A stretch of 26,322 nucleotides of DNA. It comes from Actinomycetota bacterium. Its GTDB lineage: Bacteria > Actinomycetota > Actinomycetes > Nanopelagicales > Nanopelagicaceae. The position numbers and the translations under genes were made by a program. Positions 1 through 7,611 of the stretch are shown here, piece after piece (positions within the stretch are counted from its first letter, which is position 1; each line of letters starts with the position of its first letter). The stretch spans positions 1-26,322 of the forward strand of contig CANNDP010000003.1 of assembly GCA_947503395.1 (NCBI GenBank). Reading direction: 5' to 3'. The notes beneath the pieces were generated by a model, which was not told the DNA's origin, made no database searches, and saw only the letters and a program-made list of their open reading frames with translations.

Positions 1-83
1 ACCACCACATGGATTGTGAGAGGAGATGGCCAGATCCGAAAGTAATTCGCTGGCAGCGATAGCTCTTCGGTAAGGTGACCTAT

Positions 84-380
84 ATGTCCAATATCTCGCG
101 CGATGATGTGGCAAATCTAGCCAAGTTAGCTCGCATTGATTTATCAGAAGAAGAATTGGCTGGTCTTGCCAAAGAACTCTCCGTGATTCTTGATGCCGTT
201 GCTCGAGTTCAAGAGGTTGCAGGCGAAGATGTTCCACCAACTTCTCATCCACTTCCATTAGTAAATGTCTTTCGTGAAGATGTAGTCCGTCCAAGTCTTA
301 CTCCAGAGGAAGCTCTCTCTGGTGCTCCAGAGCAAGAGGAGCAGAGATTTAAAGTTCCTCAGATTTTGGGTGAAGAGTGA
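84..380 (+). CDS. gatC: Aspartyl/glutamyl-tRNA amidotransferase subunit C
   Basis: Small subunit of the GatCAB complex, which converts Glu-tRNA(Gln) to Gln-tRNA(Gln) and/or Asp-tRNA(Asn) to Asn-tRNA(Asn) in the cytoplasm. GatC wraps around GatA and stabilises the GatA-GatB pair. The protein has 98 residues, normal for the family. It opens with the typical MSNISRDDVANLAKLARIDL stretch, followed by a helical region and the PTSHPLPLVNVFREDV segment that leads into a GatC-type C-terminus. The frame is open from a GTG at 75, but the ATG at 84 is preferred: AAGGTG at 72-77 lies 6 bases before it and the protein then begins where homologues do. Its stop overlaps the gatA start (TGATG), so the two are translationally coupled. 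Bases 1-83 hold no gene that I can support. Confidence 0.95.
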   Translation: MSNISRDDVANLAKLARIDLSEEELAGLAKELSVILDAVARVQEVAGEDVPPTSHPLPLVNVFREDVVRPSLTPEEALSGAPEQEEQRFKVPQILGEE

Positions 381-1864
381 TGATTAATAAGAGCGCAGTT
401 GAGATGGCAGAGGCGCTAAACAAGGGCGAAATCACTAGCGTTGAACTAACTAAGGCGCATCTAAAGCAGATCAGTGAAGTTGATGGACAGGTTCATGCTT
501 TTCTTCATGTTGATACGCAGGGAGCTTTAGAACAAGCAAGCCAAGTAGATGCAAAGAGAAGTGCTGGCGAAAAACTGCCCGCCTTAGCTGGAGTTCCACT
601 AGCTCTTAAAGATGTTCTAGTTCAAAAAGGAATTCCCACCACCTGTGGCTCAAAGATGTTAGAGGGATGGCGCCCTCCATATGATTCAACGGTAGTTCGA
701 AAGTTAAAAGAAAATGGCATAGTTATTTTAGGTAAAACCAATATGGATGAGTTTGCTATGGGCTCATCAACTGAAAATTCAGCTTATGGCCCAAGCCGAA
801 ATCCTTGGGACTTAACTCGCATCCCTGGCGGATCAGGCGGCGGTTCATCTGCATCTCTAGCATCATTTCAAGCACCTCTTGCAATTGGAACTGATACTGG
901 AGGATCAATTCGTCAGCCAGCTGCAGTAACAGGAACTGTTGGAGTTAAGCCAACTTATGGCGGAGTTTCTAGATATGGCTTAGTTGCCTTCTCGTCATCT
1001 CTTGATCAAGCAGGACCATGTGCTAGGACTGTTCTTGATGCGGCATATCTTCATGAAGCAATTGCAGGGCATGACCCTCTAGATTCCACTTCCATTAACG
1101 CTCCAGTTCCAGCAGTTGTTGCCGCTGCTAAGAATGGAAATGTAAAAGGAATGAAGATTGGCGTTATTAAAGAACTTCAAGGCGATGGCTATCAAGCTGG
1201 AGTCTTAAAACTATTTAATGAATCACTAGAAATTCTGGCATCACTTGGCGCTGAGATTGTAGAAGTCTCCTGCAAGTACTTTGATTATGCTCTAGCTGCT
1301 TATTACTTAATTGCACCAAGTGAGTGCTCTTCAAATCTTGCTCGCTTTGATGCGATGCGTTATGGAATTAGAAATGGTCAGGGCTCTGCTGAAGAGGTAA
1401 TGAATGCCACAAGACAGATTGGTTTTGGCAGGGAAGTTAAGCGCAGAATTATCCTTGGAACATATGCACTCTCAAGTGGTTATTACGACGCCTATTATGG
1501 AAGCGCGCAGAAGGTAAGAACTCTAATCTCACGCGATTTTGAAAGCGCTTTTAAATTAGCAGATGTCTTAGTTTCACCGACAGCGCCAACGACTGCATTT
1601 AAGATTGGCGAGAAGTCCAATGATCCAATTGCGATGTATTTAAATGACATTGCAACAATTCCAACTAACCTTGCTGGAATTGGCGGTATGTCTCTGCCAT
1701 CAGGGCTAGCTGCTGAAGATGGGCTGCCAGCTGGTTTTCAAATAATGGCCCCAGCCATGAAAGATGATTTGATGTATAAAGTCGGCGCTGCCCTTGAAGC
1801 CGAGCTAAATACTAAGTGGCAGGGACCAATTCTAAATTCTGCTCCAAAGCTAGGAGCTAAATAA
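380..1864 (+). CDS. gatA: Aspartyl/glutamyl-tRNA amidotransferase subunit A
   Basis: Catalytic amidase subunit of GatCAB. It hydrolyses glutamine and delivers ammonia to GatB for transamidation of mischarged tRNA. About 494 residues, the family length. The amidase-signature Ser-cisSer-Lys triad is visible: Lys77 in the ALKDVL motif, Ser152 in the PGGSGGGSS glycine loop, and Ser176 in TDTGGSIRQP. The segment after it (VGVKPTYGGVSRYGLVAF) is typical of actinobacterial GatA. The ATG at 380 shares a base with the gatC stop. A GTG at 377 is an alternative that adds one residue. The stop at 1862-1864 overlaps the gatB ATG by one base, so gatC, gatA and gatB form one coupled unit. Assignment is secure. 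Whether the complex serves Gln, Asn or both tRNAs cannot be told from this window. Confidence 0.97.
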   Translation: MINKSAVEMAEALNKGEITSVELTKAHLKQISEVDGQVHAFLHVDTQGALEQASQVDAKRSAGEKLPALAGVPLALKDVLVQKGIPTTCGSKMLEGWRPPYDSTVVRKLKENGIVILGKTNMDEFAMGSSTENSAYGPSRNPWDLTRIPGGSGGGSSASLASFQAPLAIGTDTGGSIRQPAAVTGTVGVKPTYGGVSRYGLVAFSSSLDQAGPCARTVLDAAYLHEAIAGHDPLDSTSINAPVPAVVAAAKNGNVKGMKIGVIKELQGDGYQAGVLKLFNESLEILASLGAEIVEVSCKYFDYALAAYYLIAPSECSSNLARFDAMRYGIRNGQGSAEEVMNATRQIGFGREVKRRIILGTYALSSGYYDAYYGSAQKVRTLISRDFESAFKLADVLVSPTAPTTAFKIGEKSNDPIAMYLNDIATIPTNLAGIGGMSLPSGLAAEDGLPAGFQIMAPAMKDDLMYKVGAALEAELNTKWQGPILNSAPKLGAK

Positions 1865-3366
1865 TGGCTCTTAAGTTTGAAGATGTAATCGCAAAATATG
1901 AACCAGCACTTGGTCTTGAGGTTCACGTTGAACTAGGCACAGCATCAAAGATGTTCTGTGGCTGCAATACAGTCTTTGGAGCAGCTGCCAATACTCAAAC
2001 CTGCCCAGTCTGTTTAGGCCTACCAGGCGCACTTCCTGTAGTTAATGGCAAAGCCATTGAATACACAATTGCAATAGGACTAGCTCTTAATTGCTCTATT
2101 GCGCCATATAGTCGCTTTGCTAGAAAGAATTACTTCTATCCTGATATGCCAAAGAATTTTCAAACCTCACAATATGACGAGCCAATCTGCACCAATGGAT
2201 ATCTAGATATCACAATTGATACAGATGAAGGCAGCAAGGACTTTAGAATTGAAATTGAACGCGTCCATATGGAAGAGGACACTGGAAAATCACTTCATAT
2301 GGGAGGGGCAACTGGTCGAATTCATGGGGCTGATTACTCACTTCTTGATTACAACCGAGCCGGAATTCCATTAGTTGAGATCGTTACAAAAGTTGTTTAT
2401 GGCTGCGGCAAATACGCACCAGAGGTTGCCAGAGCATATGTCTCAGAACTTCGAGATATTCTGCGCGGCCTTGGGGTAAGTGATGTGAAGATGGAGCAGG
2501 GATCACTGCGCTGCGATGCTAACGTCTCACTTCGACCAATTGGCTCTGAGAAGCTTGGAACAAGGAGTGAGACTAAGAATGTCAACTCACTTAAGTCAGT
2601 AGAGCGAGCAATTAGGTCCGAGATGATTCGCCATGCTGAACTTCTAAATTCCAATCAGCGAGTAATACAGGAGACTAGACATTTCCATGAAGATACTGGT
2701 CTAACAACTTCTGGGCGCTCAAAGGAGCAAGCCGAGGATTACCGATATTTTCCAGAGCCAGATTTGGTTCCAATTGCTCCAAGTAAAGAGTTAATTGCAA
2801 AGATTGCTGCAACGCTTCCAGAAAAACCCTCAGTTAGAAGAAAGAAATTACAAGAGGCTTGGCAGGTGCCAGATAAAGAGATGGCAGCAATGATCAATGC
2901 TGATGTTCTAGATTTAGTTGAAGCAACCGTGAAATTAGGGGCAGATCCTACTCGCGCTCGCTCTTGGTGGTTAGGTGAAATAGCCAGAATTGCTAATGAG
3001 AAGGCAGTTGCTGCCGCAGATCTAGCTATCAGCGCTGCAGATGTTGCTGAAGTTATCGCCCTAATTGTTAAGGGAGAGCTAACCGATAAATTAGCTCGCC
3101 AGGTTGTTGAGGCGTTAATTAATGGCGAGGGTAGCGTGGCAAAAATAATTGAAACTCGTGGTATCAAAGTTGTCTCCGATGATTCATCATTAATGGCAGC
3201 AATTGAGCGAGCAATCGCAGCTGCTCCAGATGTTGCCGAGAAGGTTAGAGGGGGAAATATCCCGGCCTCAGGAGCTCTAATTGGCGCAGTAATGAAGGAT
3301 TCTAAGGGTCAAGCTGATGCAGCAAAGGTGCGCGATCTTCTACTTAAGCATTTAGGACAGGGATAA
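1864..3366 (+). CDS. gatB: Aspartyl/glutamyl-tRNA amidotransferase subunit B
   Basis: tRNA-binding kinase/transamidase subunit of GatCAB. It activates the mis-attached Glu or Asp side chain with ATP and uses ammonia channelled from GatA. 500 residues. The N-terminal catalytic cradle starts with EPALGLEVHVEL. Cys32, Cys34, Cys47 and Cys50 (CGC..CPVC) are arranged like the zinc site of GatB enzymes. VNSLKSVERAI and YRYFPEPDLVPI are family signatures, and the C-terminal part, from about residue 350, is the helical YqeY-like tRNA-binding tail. The ATG overlaps the gatA stop (TAATG). The gene ends 13 bases before ilvD, so ilvD may be read from the same transcript. No truncation or missing motif seen. 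Confidence 0.97.
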   Translation: MALKFEDVIAKYEPALGLEVHVELGTASKMFCGCNTVFGAAANTQTCPVCLGLPGALPVVNGKAIEYTIAIGLALNCSIAPYSRFARKNYFYPDMPKNFQTSQYDEPICTNGYLDITIDTDEGSKDFRIEIERVHMEEDTGKSLHMGGATGRIHGADYSLLDYNRAGIPLVEIVTKVVYGCGKYAPEVARAYVSELRDILRGLGVSDVKMEQGSLRCDANVSLRPIGSEKLGTRSETKNVNSLKSVERAIRSEMIRHAELLNSNQRVIQETRHFHEDTGLTTSGRSKEQAEDYRYFPEPDLVPIAPSKELIAKIAATLPEKPSVRRKKLQEAWQVPDKEMAAMINADVLDLVEATVKLGADPTRARSWWLGEIARIANEKAVAAADLAISAADVAEVIALIVKGELTDKLARQVVEALINGEGSVAKIIETRGIKVVSDDSSLMAAIERAIAAAPDVAEKVRGGNIPASGALIGAVMKDSKGQADAAKVRDLLLKHLGQG

Positions 3367-3379
3367 GTAGGATTAACTC

Positions 3380-5056
3380 ATGACAAATCCAATGAAGCCG
3401 CGTTCTGGACTTGTAACAGATGGTCTTGAGCGCGCTCCTGCTCGCGGAATGCTTAGAGCGGTAGGAATGAAAGATGAAGATTGGGTTAAGCCACAAATAG
3501 GAATTGCATCTTCTTGGAATGAAATCACGCCATGTAATCTCTCGTTAGATCGTTTAGCAAAAGCATCAAAGCAAGGAGTCCTTGATGCAGGCGGATTTCC
3601 AATGCAGTTTGGCACTATCTCAGTCTCTGATGGCATATCAATGGGCCATGAGGGAATGCACTTCTCATTAGTTTCAAGAGAAGTTATTGCAGACTCTGTT
3701 GAAACAGTTATGCAAGCAGAGAGATTTGATGGCATGGTCACATTTGCTGGTTGTGATAAGTCTCTTCCAGGAATGATGATGGCAGCAGCGCGTCTTGATG
3801 TTGCTAGCGTCTTTGTTTATGCCGGCTCTACTCTTCCAGGACAAGTTGATGGAAAAGATGTCACCATCATTGATGCCTTCGAAGCAGTTGGAGCATGCGC
3901 CAGAGGCTTAATTTCTCAAGAGCAGGTCGATAAAATTGAGCGCGCTATCTGTCCAGGTGAAGGTGCCTGCGGTGGGATGTATACGGCAAACACAATGGCA
4001 ACTATTGGTGAAGCCATTGGTCTATCACTTCCTGGCTCTGCTGCTCCGCCAGCAGTTGATCGCAGGCGTGATAGCTATGCTGTTAAGTCAGGGGCAGCTG
4101 TTGTTGAGCTAATAAGAGCAGGAATAACTACAAGAGATATTTTGAGTAAGCGAGCATTTGAAAATGCCATCACTGCCCTTATGGCTCTCGGCGGATCAAC
4201 TAATGCTGTTCTTCACTTATTAGCAATTGCCCACGAAGCAAAGGTTGATTTAACTTTAAATGATTTCCATCGCATTGGCTCAAAGGTTCCGCTACTTGGT
4301 GATTTAAAACCATTTGGCAGATTTGTTATGAGCGATGTCGATAAAGTCGGGGGAATCCCAGTGATATTAAAGGCCCTACTAGATGCTGGCCTACTTCATG
4401 GAGATTGTTTAACAGTCACTGGAAAAACTATGGCTGAGAATTTAGCGGATATCAATCCACCAGATCCTGATGGCGAAATCTTAAGAGCGGTAAAAAGCCC
4501 AATGGGCGTTAGCGGTGGAATCACAATTTTAAGTGGCTCACTTGCTAAAGATGGCGCAGTGACAAAGGTTGCTGGAGTTGGAGTTGACTCCTTCGAAGGA
4601 CCTGCCAGAGTCTTTGATAGAGAGCAAGCTGCGATGCAAGCGCTAGAAGATGGAACTATCACAGCAGGTGATGTTGTAGTGATTCGCTATGAAGGACCAA
4701 AGGGCGGGCCTGGAATGCGCGAGATGTTAATGATTACTGGCGCAATTAAAGGCGCAGGTCTTGGAAAATCTGTTCTCTTAATTACCGATGGCAGATTCTC
4801 AGGTGGCACAACTGGGCTATGTGTGGGCCATGTTGCACCAGAGGCAAGTGATGGTGGAGCAATTGCGCTTGTTAAAGATGGCGATCGAATTCGGATTGAT
4901 ATCAATGCAAGAACGCTAGATTTATTAGTTGATGAAAGTGAGTTAGCAAAGAGAAGAGAGAGCTTTAAACCGCTACCAAGTAGGTATACCTCCGGGGTAT
5001 TGGGTAAGTATGTAAAGCTTGTGGGATCAGCATCAAAGGGCGCGGTCTGCGACTAA
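3380..5056 (+). CDS. ilvD: Dihydroxy-acid dehydratase
   Basis: Iron-sulfur dehydratase that makes 2-keto-isovalerate and 2-keto-3-methylvalerate, the last step before transamination in valine and isoleucine synthesis. 558 residues. The three cluster-ligand cysteines of the IlvD/Edd family are in place: Cys52 (ITPCN), Cys125 (FAGCDKSLPGM) and Cys197 (GEGACGGMYTANTM). The C-terminal half holds YEGPKGGPGMREML and DGRFSGGTTGLCVGH, both typical. Three conserved cysteines are present, but sequence alone does not decide between a [2Fe-2S] and a [4Fe-4S] cluster. The ATG at 3380 has only a weak TAGGA-like ribosome-binding sequence before it. It follows gatB closely and stands before the separately regulated ilvB operon, which makes the next steps' enzymes. 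Confidence 0.97.
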   Translation: MTNPMKPRSGLVTDGLERAPARGMLRAVGMKDEDWVKPQIGIASSWNEITPCNLSLDRLAKASKQGVLDAGGFPMQFGTISVSDGISMGHEGMHFSLVSREVIADSVETVMQAERFDGMVTFAGCDKSLPGMMMAAARLDVASVFVYAGSTLPGQVDGKDVTIIDAFEAVGACARGLISQEQVDKIERAICPGEGACGGMYTANTMATIGEAIGLSLPGSAAPPAVDRRRDSYAVKSGAAVVELIRAGITTRDILSKRAFENAITALMALGGSTNAVLHLLAIAHEAKVDLTLNDFHRIGSKVPLLGDLKPFGRFVMSDVDKVGGIPVILKALLDAGLLHGDCLTVTGKTMAENLADINPPDPDGEILRAVKSPMGVSGGITILSGSLAKDGAVTKVAGVGVDSFEGPARVFDREQAAMQALEDGTITAGDVVVIRYEGPKGGPGMREMLMITGAIKGAGLGKSVLLITDGRFSGGTTGLCVGHVAPEASDGGAIALVKDGDRIRIDINARTLDLLVDESELAKRRESFKPLPSRYTSGVLGKYVKLVGSASKGAVCD

Positions 5057-5059
5057 GAG

Positions 5060-5073
5060 GGGGATTAATCCCC
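5060..5073 (+). terminator. Short palindrome after ilvD, possible weak terminator
   Basis: A perfect 14-base palindrome, GGGGATTAATCCCC, starts 4 bases after the ilvD stop. It could form a short GC-based hairpin that ends the gatCAB-ilvD transcript before the ilv promoter. There is no run of T after it (GTTCATATT follows), so it is at best an imperfect terminator or an RNA-stabilising hairpin. Confidence 0.3.
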
Positions 5074-5103
5074 GTTCATATTGTGAGATGGCCGTCTTAA
5101 GGG

Positions 5104-5132
5104 TTGACTCAAACTTTTTATCAGGGGATACT
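5104..5132 (+). promoter_or_regulatory. Promoter of the ilvB operon leader
   Basis: TTGACT at 5104-5109, then exactly 17 bases, then GATACT at 5127-5132. The -35 matches the sigma-70 consensus in 5 of 6 positions and the -10 in 4 of 6. Transcription would start about 6-8 bases downstream, near 5138-5140, which is where the leader peptide ATG lies. It is the only good promoter I see between ilvD and ilvB. The start site is inferred, not seen. Confidence 0.65.
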
Positions 5133-5139
5133 TATCCAC

Positions 5140-5199
5140 ATGTCAGCGAAATCAACTTCTGTAATCACACTTGTTTCAGTGGTGATTCGCTGCGCGTGA
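5140..5199 (+). CDS. ilv operon leader peptide (attenuation sensor), leaderless
   Basis: A 19-codon reading frame encoding MSAKSTSVITLVSVVIRCA and ending in TGA at 5197-5199. Residues 8-16 contain seven branched-chain residues out of nine (V-I-T-L-V-S-V-V-I), the hallmark of a leader peptide whose ribosome stalls when charged Val, Ile or Leu tRNA is scarce. It sits directly after a good promoter, with the predicted transcription start on or beside its ATG, so it is probably read as a leaderless message. The nearest purine-rich sequence (AGGGGA) lies 12 or so bases upstream and overlaps the -10 box, so it is likely not transcribed. The stop codon lies inside the 5' arm of the next stem, so ribosome position would control folding. 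The first gene after the terminator is ilvB, the large subunit of acetohydroxyacid synthase. Confidence 0.75.
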   Translation: MSAKSTSVITLVSVVIRCA

Positions 5200-5221
5200 A
5201 CTAGATAAAAGTTCACGCGCA
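5191..5221 (+). promoter_or_regulatory. Attenuator stem overlapping the leader stop codon
   Basis: TGCGCGTGAAC (5191-5201) and GTTCACGCGCA (5211-5221) form a perfect 11-bp stem around a 9-base loop, TAGATAAAA. The 5' arm contains the leader peptide's last codons and its TGA, so a ribosome stalled on the Val-Val-Ile codons at 5179-5187 or resting at the stop would prevent the stem from forming. A competing upstream stem can also be drawn: GCGAAATCA (5146-5154) with TGATTCGC (5183-5190), with one bulged base. I could not settle by eye which pairing acts as antiterminator. Confidence 0.6.
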
Positions 5222-5244
5222 CCCTCAGGAAACTGAGGGTTTTT
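5222..5244 (+). terminator. Intrinsic terminator of the ilv attenuator
   Basis: CCCTCAG (5222-5228), loop GAAA, CTGAGGG (5233-5239), then five T (5240-5244). A perfect 7-bp GC-rich stem with a stable GAAA loop and a U-tract is a standard intrinsic terminator. It lies after the branched-chain leader peptide and 46 bases before ilvB, so it would stop transcription of the ilv operon when branched-chain amino acids are plentiful. Confidence 0.75.
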
Positions 5245-5290
5245 GCATTAGTGGGCCTAATAAAGAATTGGAAGAAAGGAGTGGACCAAG

Positions 5291-7030
5291 ATGGCAAGTG
5301 AGATAACAGGGGCTCAAGCCCTCGTTAACGCGCTAGAAGATTCTGGCGTTGATGTCATGTTTGGTATTCCTGGTGGCGCAATTCTTCCTGCTTATGATCC
5401 AATCTTTGATTCAAAGATCCGCCACATCCTGGTTCGCCATGAACAAGGAGCAGGTCATGCTGCAACTGGATATGCCCAAGTAACTGGCCGTGTTGGGGTA
5501 TGTATTGCAACTTCAGGGCCAGGAGCTACAAATTTAGTTACACCGATTGCTGATGCGCAGATGGATTCAGTTCCACTTGTTGCTATCACCGGTCAAGTTC
5601 CTTCAGCTGCCATCGGAACTGATGCTTTCCAAGAAGCTGATATCCGCGGAATAACAATGCCGATAACAAAACATAATTACTTGATTACAGATCCTGCCCA
5701 AATTCCTCGGGCAATTGCTGAAGCTTTTTATATTGCATCATCTGGAAGGCCAGGACCAGTTCTAGTTGATATCGCTAAAGATGCGCTACAGAAGATGACT
5801 AGCTATAACTATCCAAAGAAGTTAAACCTTCTAGGTTATAACCCGCAGATAGAGCCAAACTCAGAGGCAATTCGAGATGCTGCATCACTTATCGCTCAAT
5901 CAAGTAAACCAATCTTCTATATCGGCGGCGGAGTAATAAAGGCCAATGCTGCAAAAGAACTTCTTGTGCTAGCAGAGCTAGTTGGAGCTCCAGTTGTTAC
6001 AACTTTGATGGCAAGAGGAGCCTTTCCTGATAGCCATAGCCAGCATCTTGGCATGCCAGGAATGCATGGAACAGTTGCTGCTGTTACTGGCCTGCAGAAA
6101 GCAGATTTACTTATTACTTTGGGCGCTCGATTTGATGATCGAGTGACTGGAAAACTCTCTACATTTGCCCCAAATGCCAAGATAATTCACGCCGATATTG
6201 ACCCGGCAGAAATTGGTAAGAATCGCTACGCAGACGTGCCAATCATTGGTGATCTTGGCCCAATCATTAAAGCGCTAATTCCCGCAGTTAAGGTTGAGTT
6301 TGCTAAGAATAAGGCTGATATCACTTCGTGGTGGAAGCAGATGAATTCACTACGCCAGAAGTATCCACTTGGATATAACGAACCAAGTGATGGATCGCTA
6401 TCACCACAATATGTAATTGAGCGAATCGGAGCAATTACCGGCCCTGATGGAATCTATGTAGCAGGAGTTGGGCAACATCAGATGTGGGCATCACAATTTG
6501 TTAAGTATGAAAAACCAAGAACCTGGCTAAATTCTGGTGGCCTTGGAACTATGGGTTATGCAGTTCCAGCTGCAATGGGTGCAAAAGTTGGTGCCCCTGA
6601 TACCCCAGTTTGGGCAATTGATGGTGATGGTTGCTTCCAGATGACAAATCAGGAATTGGTAACCTGCGCGCTAAATGATATTCCAATCAAGGTGGCTGTT
6701 ATTAATAATGAGAGCCTTGGAATGGTTCGTCAGTGGCAGACTCTTTTTTATAAAGAGCGTTACTCAAATACCGATCTTCACTCCAAGAGAATTCCTGACT
6801 TTGCAAAACTTGCAGAGGCAATGGGCTGCGTTGGTCTTCGATGTGAGTCAAAGGGTGATGTTGATAAAATTATCAAGGAAGCAAATGCAATCAATGATGC
6901 ACCAGTTGTAGTGGACTTTGGCGTTCATAGAGATGCGATGGTCTGGCCAATGGTGGCTGCCGGAACTTCAAATGATGATATTTTGATTGCCAAAGAGATG
7001 GCACCTGACTGGGATTCACAGGAGTTATAG
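5291..7030 (+). CDS. ilvB: Acetohydroxyacid synthase, large (catalytic) subunit
   Basis: Thiamine-diphosphate enzyme that condenses pyruvate with pyruvate (acetolactate, to Val and Leu) or with 2-ketobutyrate (acetohydroxybutyrate, to Ile). 579 residues. The N-terminal pyrimidine-binding domain carries the catalytic Glu51 in the RHEQGAGHAATGYA motif. The middle FAD-type domain begins near residue 195. The C-terminal domain has the thiamine-diphosphate and metal motif starting GDGCFQM at 445 and ending near Asn472-Asn473 (VINNESLGM). AAAGGAG at 5275-5281 is a strong ribosome-binding site 9 bases before the ATG. It is the first structural gene after the leader-peptide attenuator and sits 2 bases from ilvN, its regulatory subunit. 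Sequence is full length, with no missing motif. Confidence 0.97.
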   Translation: MASEITGAQALVNALEDSGVDVMFGIPGGAILPAYDPIFDSKIRHILVRHEQGAGHAATGYAQVTGRVGVCIATSGPGATNLVTPIADAQMDSVPLVAITGQVPSAAIGTDAFQEADIRGITMPITKHNYLITDPAQIPRAIAEAFYIASSGRPGPVLVDIAKDALQKMTSYNYPKKLNLLGYNPQIEPNSEAIRDAASLIAQSSKPIFYIGGGVIKANAAKELLVLAELVGAPVVTTLMARGAFPDSHSQHLGMPGMHGTVAAVTGLQKADLLITLGARFDDRVTGKLSTFAPNAKIIHADIDPAEIGKNRYADVPIIGDLGPIIKALIPAVKVEFAKNKADITSWWKQMNSLRQKYPLGYNEPSDGSLSPQYVIERIGAITGPDGIYVAGVGQHQMWASQFVKYEKPRTWLNSGGLGTMGYAVPAAMGAKVGAPDTPVWAIDGDGCFQMTNQELVTCALNDIPIKVAVINNESLGMVRQWQTLFYKERYSNTDLHSKRIPDFAKLAEAMGCVGLRCESKGDVDKIIKEANAINDAPVVVDFGVHRDAMVWPMVAAGTSNDDILIAKEMAPDWDSQEL

Positions 7031-7032
7031 CC

Positions 7033-7593
7033 ATGGCCCAACACACGCTCTCTGTACTTGTTGAAAATAGCCCAGGTGTTCTAGCCAGGGTTGCATCTCT
7101 ATTTTCTCGCCGGGGATACAACATTGATTCACTTGCCGTAGGACCAACAGAGAGTCCTGAGATCTCGAGAATTACTATTGTTTTAAACCTTGAGGGCCAC
7201 GCACTAGATCAGGTCAGCGCCCAGCTATTTAAATTAGTTAACGTTATCGGCATTCAAGAGATGGAAGATAAGAACTCCCATCAAAGAGAGCTTTTGATGG
7301 TTAAAGTAAATAGCGCTGGAGATAATCGCTCAAAGATTGAAGCTGTTGTGGGCAAATATCGAGCCTCAATTGTTAGCCAGGCTTCCGCCAGCCTTACCAT
7401 TGAGGCGATAGGAAGTAGCGCTGAGATTGCAGCGCTATTAGGTGAGTTAACAAGCTTTGGAATAAAAGAGTTGGTTCAATCAGGTCTTATCGCGCTAGAA
7501 AATGGCGATGCGACTTTGGCTGAACGAACTTTGCAAGAAACTGGACTAGCTTCTTCATCGACGCATAGCCAGACCGAGGACTACCAAAACTAA
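7033..7593 (+). CDS. ilvN: Acetohydroxyacid synthase, small (regulatory) subunit
   Basis: Regulatory partner of IlvB that raises its activity and binds valine for feedback inhibition. 186 residues. It starts with an ACT domain (about residues 4-78: HTLSVLVENSPGVLARVASLFSRRGYNIDSL), followed by the second regulatory domain of the family (about 80-165: RELLMVKVNSAGDNRSKIE and on). The last 15 or so residues are a polar tail (SSTHSQTEDYQN) that makes the protein slightly longer than a usual small subunit. AGGAG at 7020-7024, inside the end of ilvB, serves the ATG at 7033, so the two subunits are likely made in step. ilvC follows after 18 bases. Confidence 0.96.
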   Translation: MAQHTLSVLVENSPGVLARVASLFSRRGYNIDSLAVGPTESPEISRITIVLNLEGHALDQVSAQLFKLVNVIGIQEMEDKNSHQRELLMVKVNSAGDNRSKIEAVVGKYRASIVSQASASLTIEAIGSSAEIAALLGELTSFGIKELVQSGLIALENGDATLAERTLQETGLASSSTHSQTEDYQN

Positions 7594-7611
7594 ACTAGAA
7601 AGCAGGAGAAC

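Noticed and set aside
1..83. Possible gene tail, divergent gene start or promoter before gatC, with a small hairpin TCGCT-ggc-AGCGA at 47-59
   Set aside because: Open frames on either strand are too short and lack recognisable protein or ribosome-binding sequence. The hairpin has no T-run.
5019..5204. 61-codon frame across the ilvD end and the leader region
   Set aside because: It overlaps ilvD in another frame, crosses the promoter and has no family features. The 19-codon frame inside the same stretch explains the region better.
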